NCBI RefSeq assembly: GCF_001905595.1
Contig: NZ_LIXI01000006.1
Location: forward strand, 62,001 to 126,000
Length of the DNA: 64,000 nucleotides
Reading direction: 5' to 3'
Origin: Streptomyces sp. CB00316
Lineage (GTDB): Bacteria; Actinomycetota; Actinomycetes; Streptomycetales; Streptomycetaceae
Shown: piece after piece, positions 16,994-26,404 of the stretch
Layout: each line of letters opens with the position of its first letter
Numbering within the stretch: the stretch's first letter is position 1
Notes under the pieces: model-generated
What the model saw: the letters and a program-made list of their open reading frames with translations, nothing else
The model's database searches: none
What the model was told of the DNA's origin: nothing
Translations under genes and position numbers: made by a program

Positions 16994-17546
16994 GTGCCGC
17001 GCGGCTCCGCGTTGGCAACTGACCCTATCCGGGGGCATCCCCCGATCAGCGGAACAGTGGCGCGATGTTGTCCTATTTTATTGACCGCTTGAGGGACCGT
17101 CAGCATATTCGCGCGGCCTCACCACGCACCAGCACCGGATCCCGGCCGACACGACCCCCTGCGGGATTGACGGAAAGTCGCCGCACCCGTACGGCCCAAC
17201 GCGCCAGGTGCGCGCCATGCTTCGCCAGGGGGTGCGCCACCCTCGGGATCCGGGACGTCGGGAGCGGCTCCCGTTCCGTGTGCGGGGGCGCCTCCGCCGC
17301 CGCGGAGCGGCGGTCACCCTGCGTCACGGGACCACCCCTCGGATGAAGCATCAGGGTCGGTGTCATACCCGAGGAGGACGGCTCCACCCCTGGGATGCGA
17401 CTCGAGAGGGCCACGGGAACGGGCATCGGGAGTGACGACCTGGGGCGATCGGGACGTGACGATGGAGTAGTCCCCAAGGCCCCGCCGTCAGCGCGGGCCG
17501 CGCCACCCCCGTATGCATCCGCATCACCCGAACCAGGAGCGTCCCT
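16994..17546. other. Intergenic region between bldA and an ABC operon, with a direct repeat
   Basis: About 550 bp without a convincing gene. The first 100 bp should contain the bldA promoter (minus strand). Two copies of CCACCCCTSGGATG start at 17332 and 17384, 52 bp (about five helical turns) apart, upstream of the ABC transporter; spaced direct repeats like these suit a response-regulator or activator site. Several GC-rich hairpins occur near 17290-17315. Confidence 0.5.
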
Positions 17547-18317
17547 GTGACCACCACTCCCACCGTTCACCGCGCCACCGCGGTGGCTGCCCGCGCCACG
17601 GAGCTGTCGAAGGTCTACGGCGAGGGGGAGACGCAGGTCGTCGCCCTGGACCGGGTGACCGTGGACTTCCCGCAGGGCGAGTTCACGGCGATCATGGGCC
17701 CCTCGGGCTCCGGCAAGTCGACGCTGATGCACTGCGTGGCCGGTCTCGACAGCTTCAGCAGCGGTTCGGTGCGCATCGGTGACACCGAGCTGTCCACGCT
17801 GAAGGACAAGCAGCTCACCCAGTTGCGCCGGGACAAGATCGGCTTCATCTTCCAGGCCTTCAACCTGCTGCCGACGCTCACCGCGCTGGAGAACATCACC
17901 CTGCCGATGGACATCGCGGGCCGGAAGCCCGACGCCGCGTGGCTCCAGAAGGTCATCGACATGGTGGGGCTCTCGGACCGGCTCAAGCACCGGCCGACCG
18001 AGCTCTCCGGCGGCCAGCAGCAGCGCGTCGCCGTGGCCCGCGCCCTGGCCTCGCAGCCCGAGATCATCTTCGGTGACGAGCCGACCGGGAACCTGGACTC
18101 CCGCTCGGGCGCCGAGGTCCTGGGCTTCCTGCGCAACTCGGTGCGCGAGCTGGGCCAGACCGTGGTGATGGTGACCCACGACCCGGTCGCCGCCTCCTAC
18201 GCGGACCGGGTGATCTTCCTCGCGGACGGCGCGGTCGTCGACCAGATGATGCACCCGACCGCCGACGGGGTCCTCGACCGGATGAAGGCGTTCGACGCGA
18301 AGGGCCGCACGAGCTGA
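17547..18317 (+). CDS. ABC transporter ATP-binding protein (MacB/LolD type)
   Basis: ATPase of 256 residues that pairs with the FtsX-like permease downstream. Walker A GPSGSGKST is at 51-59, the signature LSGGQQQR at 153-160, Walker B IIFGDE at 173-178, and the switch histidine in VMVTHDP. The GTG start follows AGGAG at good spacing. It is closely related to the ATPase at 52932-53720 (both share the FIFQAFNLLPTL and LPMDIAGRKPDA segments). Systems of this type act in mechanotransmission-style export of peptides, lipoproteins or antibiotics; the substrate is unknown. Confidence 0.93.
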   Translation: MTTTPTVHRATAVAARATELSKVYGEGETQVVALDRVTVDFPQGEFTAIMGPSGSGKSTLMHCVAGLDSFSSGSVRIGDTELSTLKDKQLTQLRRDKIGFIFQAFNLLPTLTALENITLPMDIAGRKPDAAWLQKVIDMVGLSDRLKHRPTELSGGQQQRVAVARALASQPEIIFGDEPTGNLDSRSGAEVLGFLRNSVRELGQTVVMVTHDPVAASYADRVIFLADGAVVDQMMHPTADGVLDRMKAFDAKGRTS

Positions 18318-18397
18318 CCCGGGCGGGCCGCCGCACCCCGGCCCCGCCCTCCGCGCTCCACGTCCCCCTTCCGGAACCCATCCCAGGACACACAGAC

Positions 18398-20932
18398 ATG
18401 TTCCGTACCGCCCTGCGCAATGTGCTCGCGCACAAGGCCAGGCTGCTGATGACCGTGCTCGCCGTCATGCTCGGCGTAGCGTTCGTCTCCGGCACCCTCG
18501 TCTTCACCGACACCCTCGGCAACGCCTTCCGCAACCAGTCCGCCAAGAGCTACGACGATGTCGCCGTCGCCGTGGAGACCTACGCCGGCGGGCGCGACGA
18601 GAAGACCCCCGGCCTCGACGAGGCCACCCTGGACAAGATCCGCGCGGTGGACGGCGTCGCCTCCGTCACCGGTCGGGTCAACGGCTTCGCCGGGGTCGCC
18701 GACCCGGACGGCAAGCTCATCGGCAACGGCTGGTCCAACACCGGCGCCAACTTCGCCCCCGGCAAGGACGGCAGGGACGGCGCGTACGACTTCACCCAGG
18801 GCAGCGGTCCGGTGAAGAGCGGTCAGATCGCCCTCGACAAGGACACCGCCTCCCAGGGCAAGTACCGCGTCGGCGACCCCGTGCGCGTCGCCACCAACGG
18901 CCCGGTGAAGGAGTACACCCTCTCCGGGGTCTTCACCACCGAGGACGGCGCGGTCAACGCGGGCGGCAGCCTGGTGCTGTTCGACACCAGGACCGCCCAG
19001 AAGCTCTACCTGAAGCCCGGCGTCTTCCAGAACGCCACCGTGGCCGCCGCCGCGGGCGCCTCCGACCGGAAGCTGCTGGACGCCATCACGCCGCTGCTGC
19101 CGGAGGAAGCCACCGCGCAGACCGGCAAGGCCCTCGCGGACGAGCAGGCCGAGCAGATCGAGTCCGGTCTCAGCAGCCTCAACGCGATGCTGCTGGCCTT
19201 CGCGGGCATCGCCCTCTTCGTCGGCGTCTTCCTCATCGCCAACACCTTCACCATGCTGGTCGCCCAGCGCACCCGTGAGCTGGCCCTGATGCGGGCCATC
19301 GGCGCCTCCCGCCGCCAGATCAAGCGCTCGGTGCTGGTCGAGGCCGGCGTCGTCGGAACGCTCGCCTCCGTCATCGGCTTCGCCCTCGGCCTGGGCCTCG
19401 CCACCGGGCTGCGCTCCGCGATGGGCCTCCTCGGCGGCAAGATCCCGGCCGGACCGCTGGTGATCTCGCCCACCGCGGTCGGCTCCGCCTTCGCCGTCGG
19501 CATCCTGATCACCGTCCTGGCCGCCTGGCTGCCCGCCCGCCGGGCCGCGAAGATCGCCCCGGTCGCCGCGATGAGCAGCGTGCACGCCACCGCCTCCGTC
19601 AAGTCCCTGGTCGTACGGAACTCGATCGGCGGCGTCATCGCCCTGCTGGGTGCCGTGGGCATCGTCGGCGGCGCGGCGACCGGCGGGGAGAGCGGCCGGT
19701 ACCTGGTCGCGGCCGGTGCCTTCCTCGCCCTGATCGGGATCATCATCCTGATCCCGCTGCTCTCCCGCCCGGTGATCGCCCTGGTGCGGCCGATGATCAC
19801 CAAGCTGTTCGGCGTCTCCGGGAAGCTGGCCTCGCAGAACGCGGTCCGCAACCCCCGGCGTACCGGAGCCACCGCCTCCGCCCTGGCCATCGGTCTGACC
19901 CTGGTCACCGGCATCTCGGTGCTCGGCGTCACCCTCGGCCAGGCCATCGACAAGATGACCACGGACAACATCAAGGCCGACTACATGGTCTCGATGGCCA
20001 GTGGCGACTCCCTCGACGAGTCGGCGCTCACCGCCCTGTCGAAGGCGGACGGCGTCTCCGCGCTCTCCCCGCAGCAGGCGACCTGGTTCGTGGTCGACGG
20101 GGAGGACCACGCCGCCTCCGGCGTCACCCCGGGCGCCGTGGAGAAGGTCTTCTCCCTGGACACGGTCTCCGGCTCGCTCGCCTCGCTGAAGGAGGGCCAG
20201 ATCGCGGTGGGCGCCAAGACCGCGAAGTCGAACGGCTGGAAGACCGGCGACACCCTCCCGGTGAAGTTCGACGACAAGAAGAAGCTTGAGCTGACGATCG
20301 GGGCGGTCTACAAGGAGAACGAGTTCCTGTCGCCCTTCGTGATCCCCAAGGAGCTCGCCGACCAGCACAGCGCCGCCTCGCGCCCTGAGATCCGCGAGAT
20401 CTGGATCAAGGCGGACGGCGGCGCGAGCAAGGCCAACGAGCAGTCCATCGTGGACGCGCTCGGCGACAACCCGGCGATGAGCGTCATGGACCGACAGGAC
20501 ATCCGTGACATGTTCGGCGGCTTCGTGAACACCGCGCTGAACATCATGTACGGGCTGCTCGCCATGGCCCTGCTGATCGCCGTCCTCGGGGTCGTCAACA
20601 CCCTCGCCATGTCGGTCTTCGAGCGCCAGCAGGAGATCGGCATGCTGCGGGCGATCGGTCTCGACCGGGGCAAGGTCAAGCGCATGATCCGCCTGGAGGC
20701 CGTCGTCATCTCGGTCTTCGGCGCGGTGATCGGGGTCGGCCTCGGTGTCTTCCTCGGCTGGGCGATCGGCCAGACCCTGGCCGCCGACATCCCCGGCTAC
20801 GCCCTGGTCATCCCGTGGGACCGCCTCGCGGTATTCCTGGCCCTGGCCGGCCTGGTGGGCGTCCTCGCCTCGCTGTGGCCCGCCCGCAGCGCCGCGAAGC
20901 TCAACATGCTGACGGCGATCAAGACCGAGTAA
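18398..20932 (+). CDS. ABC transporter permease, duplicated FtsX/MacB type
   Basis: Permease of 844 residues. An N-terminal membrane helix (AHKARLLMTVLAVMLGVAFV) is followed by a large extracytoplasmic domain (about 40-255) and an FtsX helix bundle (about 260-390). A second copy repeats this plan: helix near 410, soluble domain 520-690, FtsX bundle 710-844. Both bundles carry the LMRAIGASRRQIKRS-like or MLRAIGLDRGKVKRM-like coupling segment. It lies 80 bp after the ATPase gene and pairs with it. The paralogue is at 50350-52935. Confidence 0.92.
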   Translation: MFRTALRNVLAHKARLLMTVLAVMLGVAFVSGTLVFTDTLGNAFRNQSAKSYDDVAVAVETYAGGRDEKTPGLDEATLDKIRAVDGVASVTGRVNGFAGVADPDGKLIGNGWSNTGANFAPGKDGRDGAYDFTQGSGPVKSGQIALDKDTASQGKYRVGDPVRVATNGPVKEYTLSGVFTTEDGAVNAGGSLVLFDTRTAQKLYLKPGVFQNATVAAAAGASDRKLLDAITPLLPEEATAQTGKALADEQAEQIESGLSSLNAMLLAFAGIALFVGVFLIANTFTMLVAQRTRELALMRAIGASRRQIKRSVLVEAGVVGTLASVIGFALGLGLATGLRSAMGLLGGKIPAGPLVISPTAVGSAFAVGILITVLAAWLPARRAAKIAPVAAMSSVHATASVKSLVVRNSIGGVIALLGAVGIVGGAATGGESGRYLVAAGAFLALIGIIILIPLLSRPVIALVRPMITKLFGVSGKLASQNAVRNPRRTGATASALAIGLTLVTGISVLGVTLGQAIDKMTTDNIKADYMVSMASGDSLDESALTALSKADGVSALSPQQATWFVVDGEDHAASGVTPGAVEKVFSLDTVSGSLASLKEGQIAVGAKTAKSNGWKTGDTLPVKFDDKKKLELTIGAVYKENEFLSPFVIPKELADQHSAASRPEIREIWIKADGGASKANEQSIVDALGDNPAMSVMDRQDIRDMFGGFVNTALNIMYGLLAMALLIAVLGVVNTLAMSVFERQQEIGMLRAIGLDRGKVKRMIRLEAVVISVFGAVIGVGLGVFLGWAIGQTLAADIPGYALVIPWDRLAVFLALAGLVGVLASLWPARSAAKLNMLTAIKTE

Positions 20933-20969
20933 CCGGAGCTCCCGGGGATCAGGACGGGACAGGGACGAC

Positions 20970-21011
20970 GAGGGGCCGGTGCACCGCTGGAAGGCGGCGC
21001 ACCGGCCCCTC
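20970..21011. terminator. Bidirectional hairpin between the ABC operon and cfa-like gene
   Basis: Perfect 13-bp arms GAGGGGCCGGTGC and GCACCGGCCCCTC with a 16-base loop, lying between convergent stops at 20932 and 21066. It can serve both transcripts. Confidence 0.75.
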
Positions 21012-21065
21012 GCCCGTCGCCGTACGGACACACGTGCGCGTACGGGTCAGCTCGGAGACGTACGG

Positions 21066-22370
21066 TCAGCCGCCCGCCTCCTCCGTCCAGGCCCGGCTCC
21101 GCAGCGGCAGCCGGGAGGAGCCGCCCTCCAGCGGGCGCACCGCGAGAATCTGGTTGACGCCGATCTTGTTGCGCTCGAAGGAGAGCGCGGAGGCGGCCAT
21201 GTAGAGCCGCCAGACCCTGGCCCGGCCCGGGGAGGTGGCGCGTACCGCCTGCTCCCAGTGGCGCTCCAGGTTGGCCACCCACCGGCGCAGGGTCAGCGCG
21301 TAGTGCTCGCGGATCGCCTCCACGTCCCGGGCCTCGAACCCGGCCTCCTCCAGTGTGGCCAGGGTGCGTCCGAGTGGGGCGAGTTCGCCGTCGGGGAAGA
21401 CGTAGGAGTCGATGAACGCGTCGATGCGGTAGGCGTCCTCGTCCTTCTCGGGGCGGCGGGCGATCTGGTGGTTCAGCAGCCGTCCGCCGGGCTTCAGGAG
21501 CGCGTGGAGGTCCTCGGCGTACTCGCGGTAGCGGAGCGAGCCGACGTGCTCGGCCATCCCGATCGAGGAGATCGCGTCGTACGGTCCGTCGCGGACGTCC
21601 CGGTAGTCCTGGACGCGGATCTCGATCCGGTCGGTCAGCCCCTCCTCGGCGATGCGCTTGCGGGCGTGGGTGGCCTGCTCCTGGGAGAGGGTGATGCCGG
21701 TGACCCGCGCCCCGTACTCGCGGGCCGCGTGGATGGCCATCGAGCCCCAGCCGCAGCCGACGTCCAGGAGGCGGTCGCCCTCCTTCAGGGCCAGCTTGCG
21801 GCAGACCAGGTCCAGCTTGTCGCGCTGGGCGTCCTCCAGGGTCCCGCCGTCCTGCCAGTAGGCGCAGGAGTAGACCATGGACGGGCCGAGGACCAGGGCG
21901 TAGAAATCGTTGCCCACGTCGTAGTGGTGGCTGATGGCCTCCTTGTCCCGCCGCTTGGTGTGCAGCGGGCCGCTGCGGCGGCGGACCTCCTCGGCGGGCG
22001 GGGCGGGCGGCGGCCAGGGGCCGGCCAGCTGGAGGAGGCCGGCCGCGAAGGCGCGGACGGCGCGGTCGCGGACCGGGTGGACGGCGTCCTTGGCGTCGGC
22101 GCCCCGGTCCCACAGGAGCCCGGCGATCCGGTCGAGCACCTCGTACAGATCGCCCTCGACATCGATCTCACCGGCCACCCAGGCGCGGGCGAGACCCAGT
22201 TCGCCGGGCTTCCACAGGAGTCTGCGCAGGGCGCGGCGGTGGCGGATCACGAGGACGGGGGCGCCGGGCGGACCCGATTCGCTGCCGTCCCAGGCCCGGA
22301 TGCGGACCGGTAGGGGTTCCGAGAGCAACTCTTCGGCAAGAGCGGTCAGCCGCGATGCGGCGCGTGCCAT
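21066..22370 (-). CDS. Cyclopropane-fatty-acyl-phospholipid synthase-family methyltransferase
   Basis: SAM-dependent methyltransferase of 434 residues. The HHYDVGNDFY motif (148-157) and SAM-binding LDVGCGWGS (202-210) are diagnostic of the CFA/mycolic acid methyltransferase family. ITLSQEQ and GMAEHVG follow, and a C-terminal region has RRWVANLERHW. It would methylenate or methylate unsaturated acyl chains of membrane phospholipids. The ATG is preceded by GGAGG; an in-frame GTG lies three codons upstream. It sits next to ndh, as (from memory) in S. coelicolor. Confidence 0.9.
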   Translation of the reverse strand: MARAASRLTALAEELLSEPLPVRIRAWDGSESGPPGAPVLVIRHRRALRRLLWKPGELGLARAWVAGEIDVEGDLYEVLDRIAGLLWDRGADAKDAVHPVRDRAVRAFAAGLLQLAGPWPPPAPPAEEVRRRSGPLHTKRRDKEAISHHYDVGNDFYALVLGPSMVYSCAYWQDGGTLEDAQRDKLDLVCRKLALKEGDRLLDVGCGWGSMAIHAAREYGARVTGITLSQEQATHARKRIAEEGLTDRIEIRVQDYRDVRDGPYDAISSIGMAEHVGSLRYREYAEDLHALLKPGGRLLNHQIARRPEKDEDAYRIDAFIDSYVFPDGELAPLGRTLATLEEAGFEARDVEAIREHYALTLRRWVANLERHWEQAVRATSPGRARVWRLYMAASALSFERNKIGVNQILAVRPLEGGSSRLPLRSRAWTEEAGG

Positions 22371-22573
22371 GGCGCACACCTCCGTGGTGGTGTTCCCGAC
22401 AAACACAACAAGCCCGATGCATACGTACGTGCCCATAGTCCCGCCGTGGCAGGGGTCGGTGCCACGGCGAGGTACTTCTGTGTCAACTCTCCCTCCACGC
22501 TCCGTCATCCCGCTACCGGACAACGAAAGGGCAAAACGCGCGCCGGCCCCCGGTGGACACGGCCACGGATACG

Positions 22574-22617
22574 CCGAAGGGGCCGTCCGCACCACGGATG
22601 GCGGACGGCCCCTTCGG
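22574..22617 (-). terminator. Strong hairpin after the NDH-2 gene
   Basis: Perfect 17-bp arms, CCGAAGGGGCCGTCCGC and its complement, around a ten-base loop, 43 bp past the NDH-2 stop. No T-run, but one of the strongest hairpins in the window. Confidence 0.8.
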
Positions 22618-22659
22618 GCGTCGTACGGTGCGCTCCGCGCGGAGCGCTTCACCGGTGGG

Positions 22660-24048
22660 TCAGGAGGCCTTGGCCTTCTCGCCCTCGGACTTGGCGGCGA
22701 CGGCCGGGGCCGGGGCCGGCTTGGCGGCCTCGTAGAACTCCTCGCGCGGCGTCTCCATGGCGCCGAGCGAGACGACCTCGCGCTTCAGGAAGACCGCGAG
22801 GGTCCAGTCGGCGAAGACCCGGATCTTGCGGTTCCAGGTCGGCATCGCCATGCCGTGGTAGCCACGGTGCATGTACCAGGCGAGCCGACCCTTGAGCTTG
22901 ATCTTCACCTTGCCCATGACGATCATCGCGACGCCCTTGTGCAGGCCGAGACCGGCGACCGCACCCTTGTTGGCGTGGCTGTACTCCTTCTGCGGGAAGC
23001 CCCGCATGCCGGAGATCACGTTGTCGCCGAGGACCTTCGCCTGACGCAGCGCGTGCTGGGCGTTGGGCGGGCACCATGCGTTCGGGTTGCCGGCGCGGCG
23101 GCCGACCATGTCCGGCACCTGGGCGTTGTCGCCCGCGGCCCAGATGTAGTCGGTGCCCTGCACCTGGAGCTTCTCGGAGGTGTCCACGTGGCCGCGGGGG
23201 CCGAGCGGCAGACCGAAGCGGGCGAGCGCCGGGTTCGGCTTCACGCCGGCGGTCCACACGATGGTGCTGGAGTCGACCTCCAGGCCGTTCTTGAGCACCA
23301 CGTGGCCGTCGACGCAGGAGTCCATGGAGGTGGAGAGGTAGATCTCCACGCCGCGGCTCTCCAGGTGCTCCCTGCCGTAGGCGCCCAGCTTCGGGCCGAC
23401 CTCGGGAAGGATCTTGTCGGCGGCGTCGACCAGGATGAAGCGCATGTCCTCACGCTTCACGTTGGTGTAGTACTTCGCCGCGTCGCGCGCCATGTCCTCG
23501 ACCTCGCCGATGGTCTCCGCGCCGGCGAAACCGCCGCCCACGAAGACGAACGTCAGCGCCTTGCGGCGGACGTTCTCATCGGTCGTGGAGTCAGCCTTGT
23601 CCAGCTGCTCCAGGACGTGGTTGCGCAGGCCGATGGCCTCCTCGATGCCCTTCATGCCGATGCCCTGCTCGGCGAGGCCGGGGATCGGGAAGGTACGGGA
23701 GACCGCGCCCATCGCGATGACCAGGTAGTCGAAGGGCAGCTCGTAGGCCTCGCCGACGAGCGGCGCGACCGTGGCGACCTTGCGGTCCTGGTCGATGGTC
23801 GTGACACGACCGGTGAGAACCTCAGCCTTGGGCAGCACGCGTCGCAGCGGGACGACGACATGCCGAGGCGAGATGCTGCCTGCGGCAGCTTCGGGGAGGA
23901 AGGGCTGGTACGTCATGTACGACCGCGGGTCGACGACCGTGACGGTCGCCTCTCCATATCGCATCTTCTTCAGAATGCGACGAGCTGCGTACAGGCCTAC
24001 GTACCCACCGCCTACAACGAGGATCCTGGGACGCTCCGTGGTGCTCAT
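22660..24048 (-). CDS. ndh: Type II NADH dehydrogenase
   Basis: Membrane-associated flavoenzyme of 462 residues that passes electrons from NADH to menaquinone without pumping protons. The FAD-binding VVGGGYVGLYAARR lies at the N-terminus, a second dinucleotide fold FVFVGGGFAGAETIGE near 165-180, and the second FAD motif in TDYIWAAGDNAQVP. The C-terminal part has the amphipathic membrane-binding region (WYMHRGYHG and ADWTLAVFLKREVVSLG). The ATG at 24048 is followed by STTERPRILVVGGG. A candidate Rex operator lies 35 bp upstream, which fits redox control. Confidence 0.93.
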   Translation of the reverse strand: MSTTERPRILVVGGGYVGLYAARRILKKMRYGEATVTVVDPRSYMTYQPFLPEAAAGSISPRHVVVPLRRVLPKAEVLTGRVTTIDQDRKVATVAPLVGEAYELPFDYLVIAMGAVSRTFPIPGLAEQGIGMKGIEEAIGLRNHVLEQLDKADSTTDENVRRKALTFVFVGGGFAGAETIGEVEDMARDAAKYYTNVKREDMRFILVDAADKILPEVGPKLGAYGREHLESRGVEIYLSTSMDSCVDGHVVLKNGLEVDSSTIVWTAGVKPNPALARFGLPLGPRGHVDTSEKLQVQGTDYIWAAGDNAQVPDMVGRRAGNPNAWCPPNAQHALRQAKVLGDNVISGMRGFPQKEYSHANKGAVAGLGLHKGVAMIVMGKVKIKLKGRLAWYMHRGYHGMAMPTWNRKIRVFADWTLAVFLKREVVSLGAMETPREEFYEAAKPAPAPAVAAKSEGEKAKAS

Positions 24049-24082
24049 GCCATCGAGTATCCACCTCGCCCCAGGGGGGTGC

Positions 24083-24100
24083 TCGTGAGCCCCTTCACAA
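24083..24100. promoter_or_regulatory. Candidate Rex operator upstream of ndh
   Basis: Read on the minus strand the site is TTGTGAA-GGGG-CTCACGA, matching the Rex consensus TTGTGAA-N4-TTCACAA at all but two positions. Rex senses the NADH/NAD+ ratio and represses respiratory genes in Streptomyces (established for cyd and nuo genes). Position, 35 bp before the ndh ATG, is right for repression. Confidence 0.6.
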
Positions 24101-24435
24101 GGATTCACCCACCCTCTGCTACACTTCGCCGCCCACGTGACCCAGGTCATGGCCCCGCAGGGGAACCGCAACGCCCCGGGAAACGTTCCTGACCGCCTGT
24201 GAGCTGGCCCTTGACCCTCCAGGAGCCCCGCGACGGCACCCCTTTTCCCACCTGCGCAACACCCCCGGAGCGCGCCCGTACGCCTTCCGCGAGGCCCCTG
24301 ATACGGCCCGTACGGCCCTTGCGGGGACGAACTTCGCCCAACAGGGCCGAATTCCTTGTGAAGAAGTTCACGAACTTTGTGGCGGCGCCTCTCCGGAAGG
24401 GTCCCCCGAGCGGCCCAGCAGGGCTCCAGGGCGGC
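24101..24435. other. Intergenic stretch between ndh and SBF transporter genes
   Basis: About 335 bp that should hold the ndh promoter at one end and the 3' end of the SBF-transporter transcript at the other. It includes a further TTCAC half-site at 24105 and a TTCTTGTGAA-type AT-rich patch around 24350-24380. No gene or strong hairpin was seen. Confidence 0.4.
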
Positions 24436-25431
24436 TCAAAGGTGCAGGTGGCGCTGCGACTGAGCGGGCAGGAGCCGGGGCACGGTCCGGACGTAGAGCA
24501 CCATGCCGACGACCTCGACGAGGGTCTGCGTGACCACCACGACGGCGGCGATCGCGTACGGGGCGGGCAGGGACAGCGCGAGGGGGAGCACCACCAGGGA
24601 GTTGCGCGTCGCCCCGCTGAAGACCACCGCCCGCCCGCCGGGCACGTCCAGCCGGAAGAGCCGGGCCACCGCCTTCCCGGCGAAGGCCATCACCACCAGG
24701 AACGCCGCGTAGAAGGGGACGACCGCGGCGACGTCGGTGAGGTTCCCGCCCACCTTCGGCACCTGGGAGGCGACGACGACCAGCAGGGTCGCGGCCATCA
24801 GCGGGACCATCGTCGTGGTGGCGGCGTCCGACATCTTCCGCCCGCTCTCCCGCCGACCCGCCCAGGCCTGAAGCCCCCAGGCCAGCGCGAGCGGGATGAC
24901 GATGAGGAAGGCGAACGCCTCCAGGAACGGTCCCGCCTCCACGATGTCGGCGAGCCCGGAGCCGAGGAACGCGTACAGGAACACCGGCAGCAGCACCATC
25001 TGCGCGACCAGCAGGACCGGGGTCACGGCGAGGAGCCGACGGGCCGAGCCCCCGGCGAGACCGCTGAAGACGATCACGTAGTCGACGCAGGGGCAGAGCA
25101 GCACGAGCAGCACGCCCAGGCGCACCGCCCGGTCAGCGGGCAGGAACGTGAACAGCGCGGCGACGACGAGCGGCACCACGACGAAGTTCACCACCAGCGC
25201 GGCGAAGAGGAAGCGCCCGTCGCGCAGCGAGCGCAGCAGCTCGGCCGCCGGGACCTGAAGGAAGGTCACGAACAGGAGCGCGCCCAGGACGGGGTTGATG
25301 AGGTGCTGGAGACCCGGCCCGAAGGAAGGCGCCGCGAGACCGAGAAGGGCGCCGACGGCCATCGCGGCGAGATAGACGGCCACCTGGTGGCGTTCCAGCC
25401 GCTCGCCGGCCCCGCGCGGTGCGCCGGTCAT
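24436..25431 (-). CDS. Bile acid:sodium symporter/arsenite-transporter superfamily protein
   Basis: Integral membrane protein of 331 residues with about ten hydrophobic segments. The LLCPCVDYVIVFSGLAGG region and FSGATRNSLVVLPLALSLP correspond to the two broken-helix substrate regions of the SBF/ACR3 superfamily. Proteins of this kind are often annotated as arsenic-resistance transporters, but no ars operon partner (ArsR, ArsC) is present, so the substrate is open. It starts at ATG 25431, downstream of the ppx gene on the same strand by 31 bp. Confidence 0.72.
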   Translation of the reverse strand: MTGAPRGAGERLERHQVAVYLAAMAVGALLGLAAPSFGPGLQHLINPVLGALLFVTFLQVPAAELLRSLRDGRFLFAALVVNFVVVPLVVAALFTFLPADRAVRLGVLLVLLCPCVDYVIVFSGLAGGSARRLLAVTPVLLVAQMVLLPVFLYAFLGSGLADIVEAGPFLEAFAFLIVIPLALAWGLQAWAGRRESGRKMSDAATTTMVPLMAATLLVVVASQVPKVGGNLTDVAAVVPFYAAFLVVMAFAGKAVARLFRLDVPGGRAVVFSGATRNSLVVLPLALSLPAPYAIAAVVVVTQTLVEVVGMVLYVRTVPRLLPAQSQRHLHL

Positions 25432-25462
25432 ACCGTGACGTCCCCCACCCCTGCCCGGGCTG

Positions 25463-26404
25463 CTATGCGGCGCTCCAGGCGATCCCGTCCAGGATGTCGT
25501 GCTCACTGACGACGACCTCGTGCGCGCCCGTCCGCTCCATCACGGCGAGCAGGACGAGGGCGCCCGCCGCGATCACGTCGACCCGGCCCGGGTGCATCAC
25601 GGGGATCGCGGCGCGCTCCTCGTGGGTCGACTGGAGGAGGTGCTCGGTGATCGCGCGGACCTGGCCGCGGGAGACCCGGGAGTGGTGGATGGCCTCGGAG
25701 TCGTACTCCTCCAGCTCCAGCGCGATCCCCGCGATCGTGGTGACCGTGCCCGCCAGGCCGACGAGCGTGCCGGGCTCCGTCAGCTGCACGGTCCCGGCGG
25801 CCACGTCCAGGGCGGCGTCGACGTCCGCGCGGATCGCGGCGACCCGCTCGTGGGTGGGCGGGTCCACCACGGCCCCGTCCGCGAACAGGTGACGTTCGGT
25901 CATCCGCACGCAGCCGATGTCCACGGAGCGGGCCGCCTCGACCTCGTCCGAGCCGAGCACGAACTCGGTGGAGCCGCCGCCGATGTCGACGACCAGGTAG
26001 GGCTTGGCCAGATGGTCGCCGCCGGCCAGCTCCTTGGTGGCCCCGTCGAAGGAGAGCTGCGCCTCCTGGTCGCCGGTGATCACCTCGGGCTCGACGCCCA
26101 GGATGTCCCGGACGCCGGAGACGAACTCCTCGCTGTTCTCGGCGTCGCGGGAGGCGGAGGTGGCCACGAAGCGGACGCGTTCGGCGCCCAGCTCCTCGAT
26201 CACCGCGGCGTACTCGCGGCAGGCCGCGAAGGTGCGCTCCAGCGCCTCGGGGGCGAGCCGGCCGGTCCGGTCGACGCCCTGACCGAGGCGGACGATCGTC
26301 ATCCGCCGGTCCAGCTGGGTGAAGGAGCCGGTGGCGGGGTCCGCGTCGGCGACGAGGAGCCTGATGGAGTTCGTACCGCAGTCGACGGCGGCGACCCTGG
26401 TCAT
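25463..26404 (-). CDS. Ppx/GppA-family exopolyphosphatase
   Basis: Protein of 313 residues of the ASKHA fold. The phosphate-1 loop AAVDCGTNSIRLL is at 5-17, the SASRDAENSEEF catalytic segment near 96, and the phosphate-2 loop VVDIGGGSTEFVLG near 143. GLAGTVTTIAGIAL is near 217. The family hydrolyses polyphosphate or pppGpp; the short one-lobe-pair form here resembles mycobacterial Ppx proteins. The ATG overlaps the DUF501 stop (ATGA). The order ppx-DUF501-divIC-eno is conserved in actinobacteria (from memory also in Mycobacterium). Confidence 0.92.
   Translation of the reverse strand: MTRVAAVDCGTNSIRLLVADADPATGSFTQLDRRMTIVRLGQGVDRTGRLAPEALERTFAACREYAAVIEELGAERVRFVATSASRDAENSEEFVSGVRDILGVEPEVITGDQEAQLSFDGATKELAGGDHLAKPYLVVDIGGGSTEFVLGSDEVEAARSVDIGCVRMTERHLFADGAVVDPPTHERVAAIRADVDAALDVAAGTVQLTEPGTLVGLAGTVTTIAGIALELEEYDSEAIHHSRVSRGQVRAITEHLLQSTHEERAAIPVMHPGRVDVIAAGALVLLAVMERTGAHEVVVSEHDILDGIAWSAA

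Noticed and set aside
24436..25431. Calling the SBF-family protein an arsenite exporter
   Set aside because: No arsR, arsC or other arsenic gene is adjacent, and the superfamily has several substrates.
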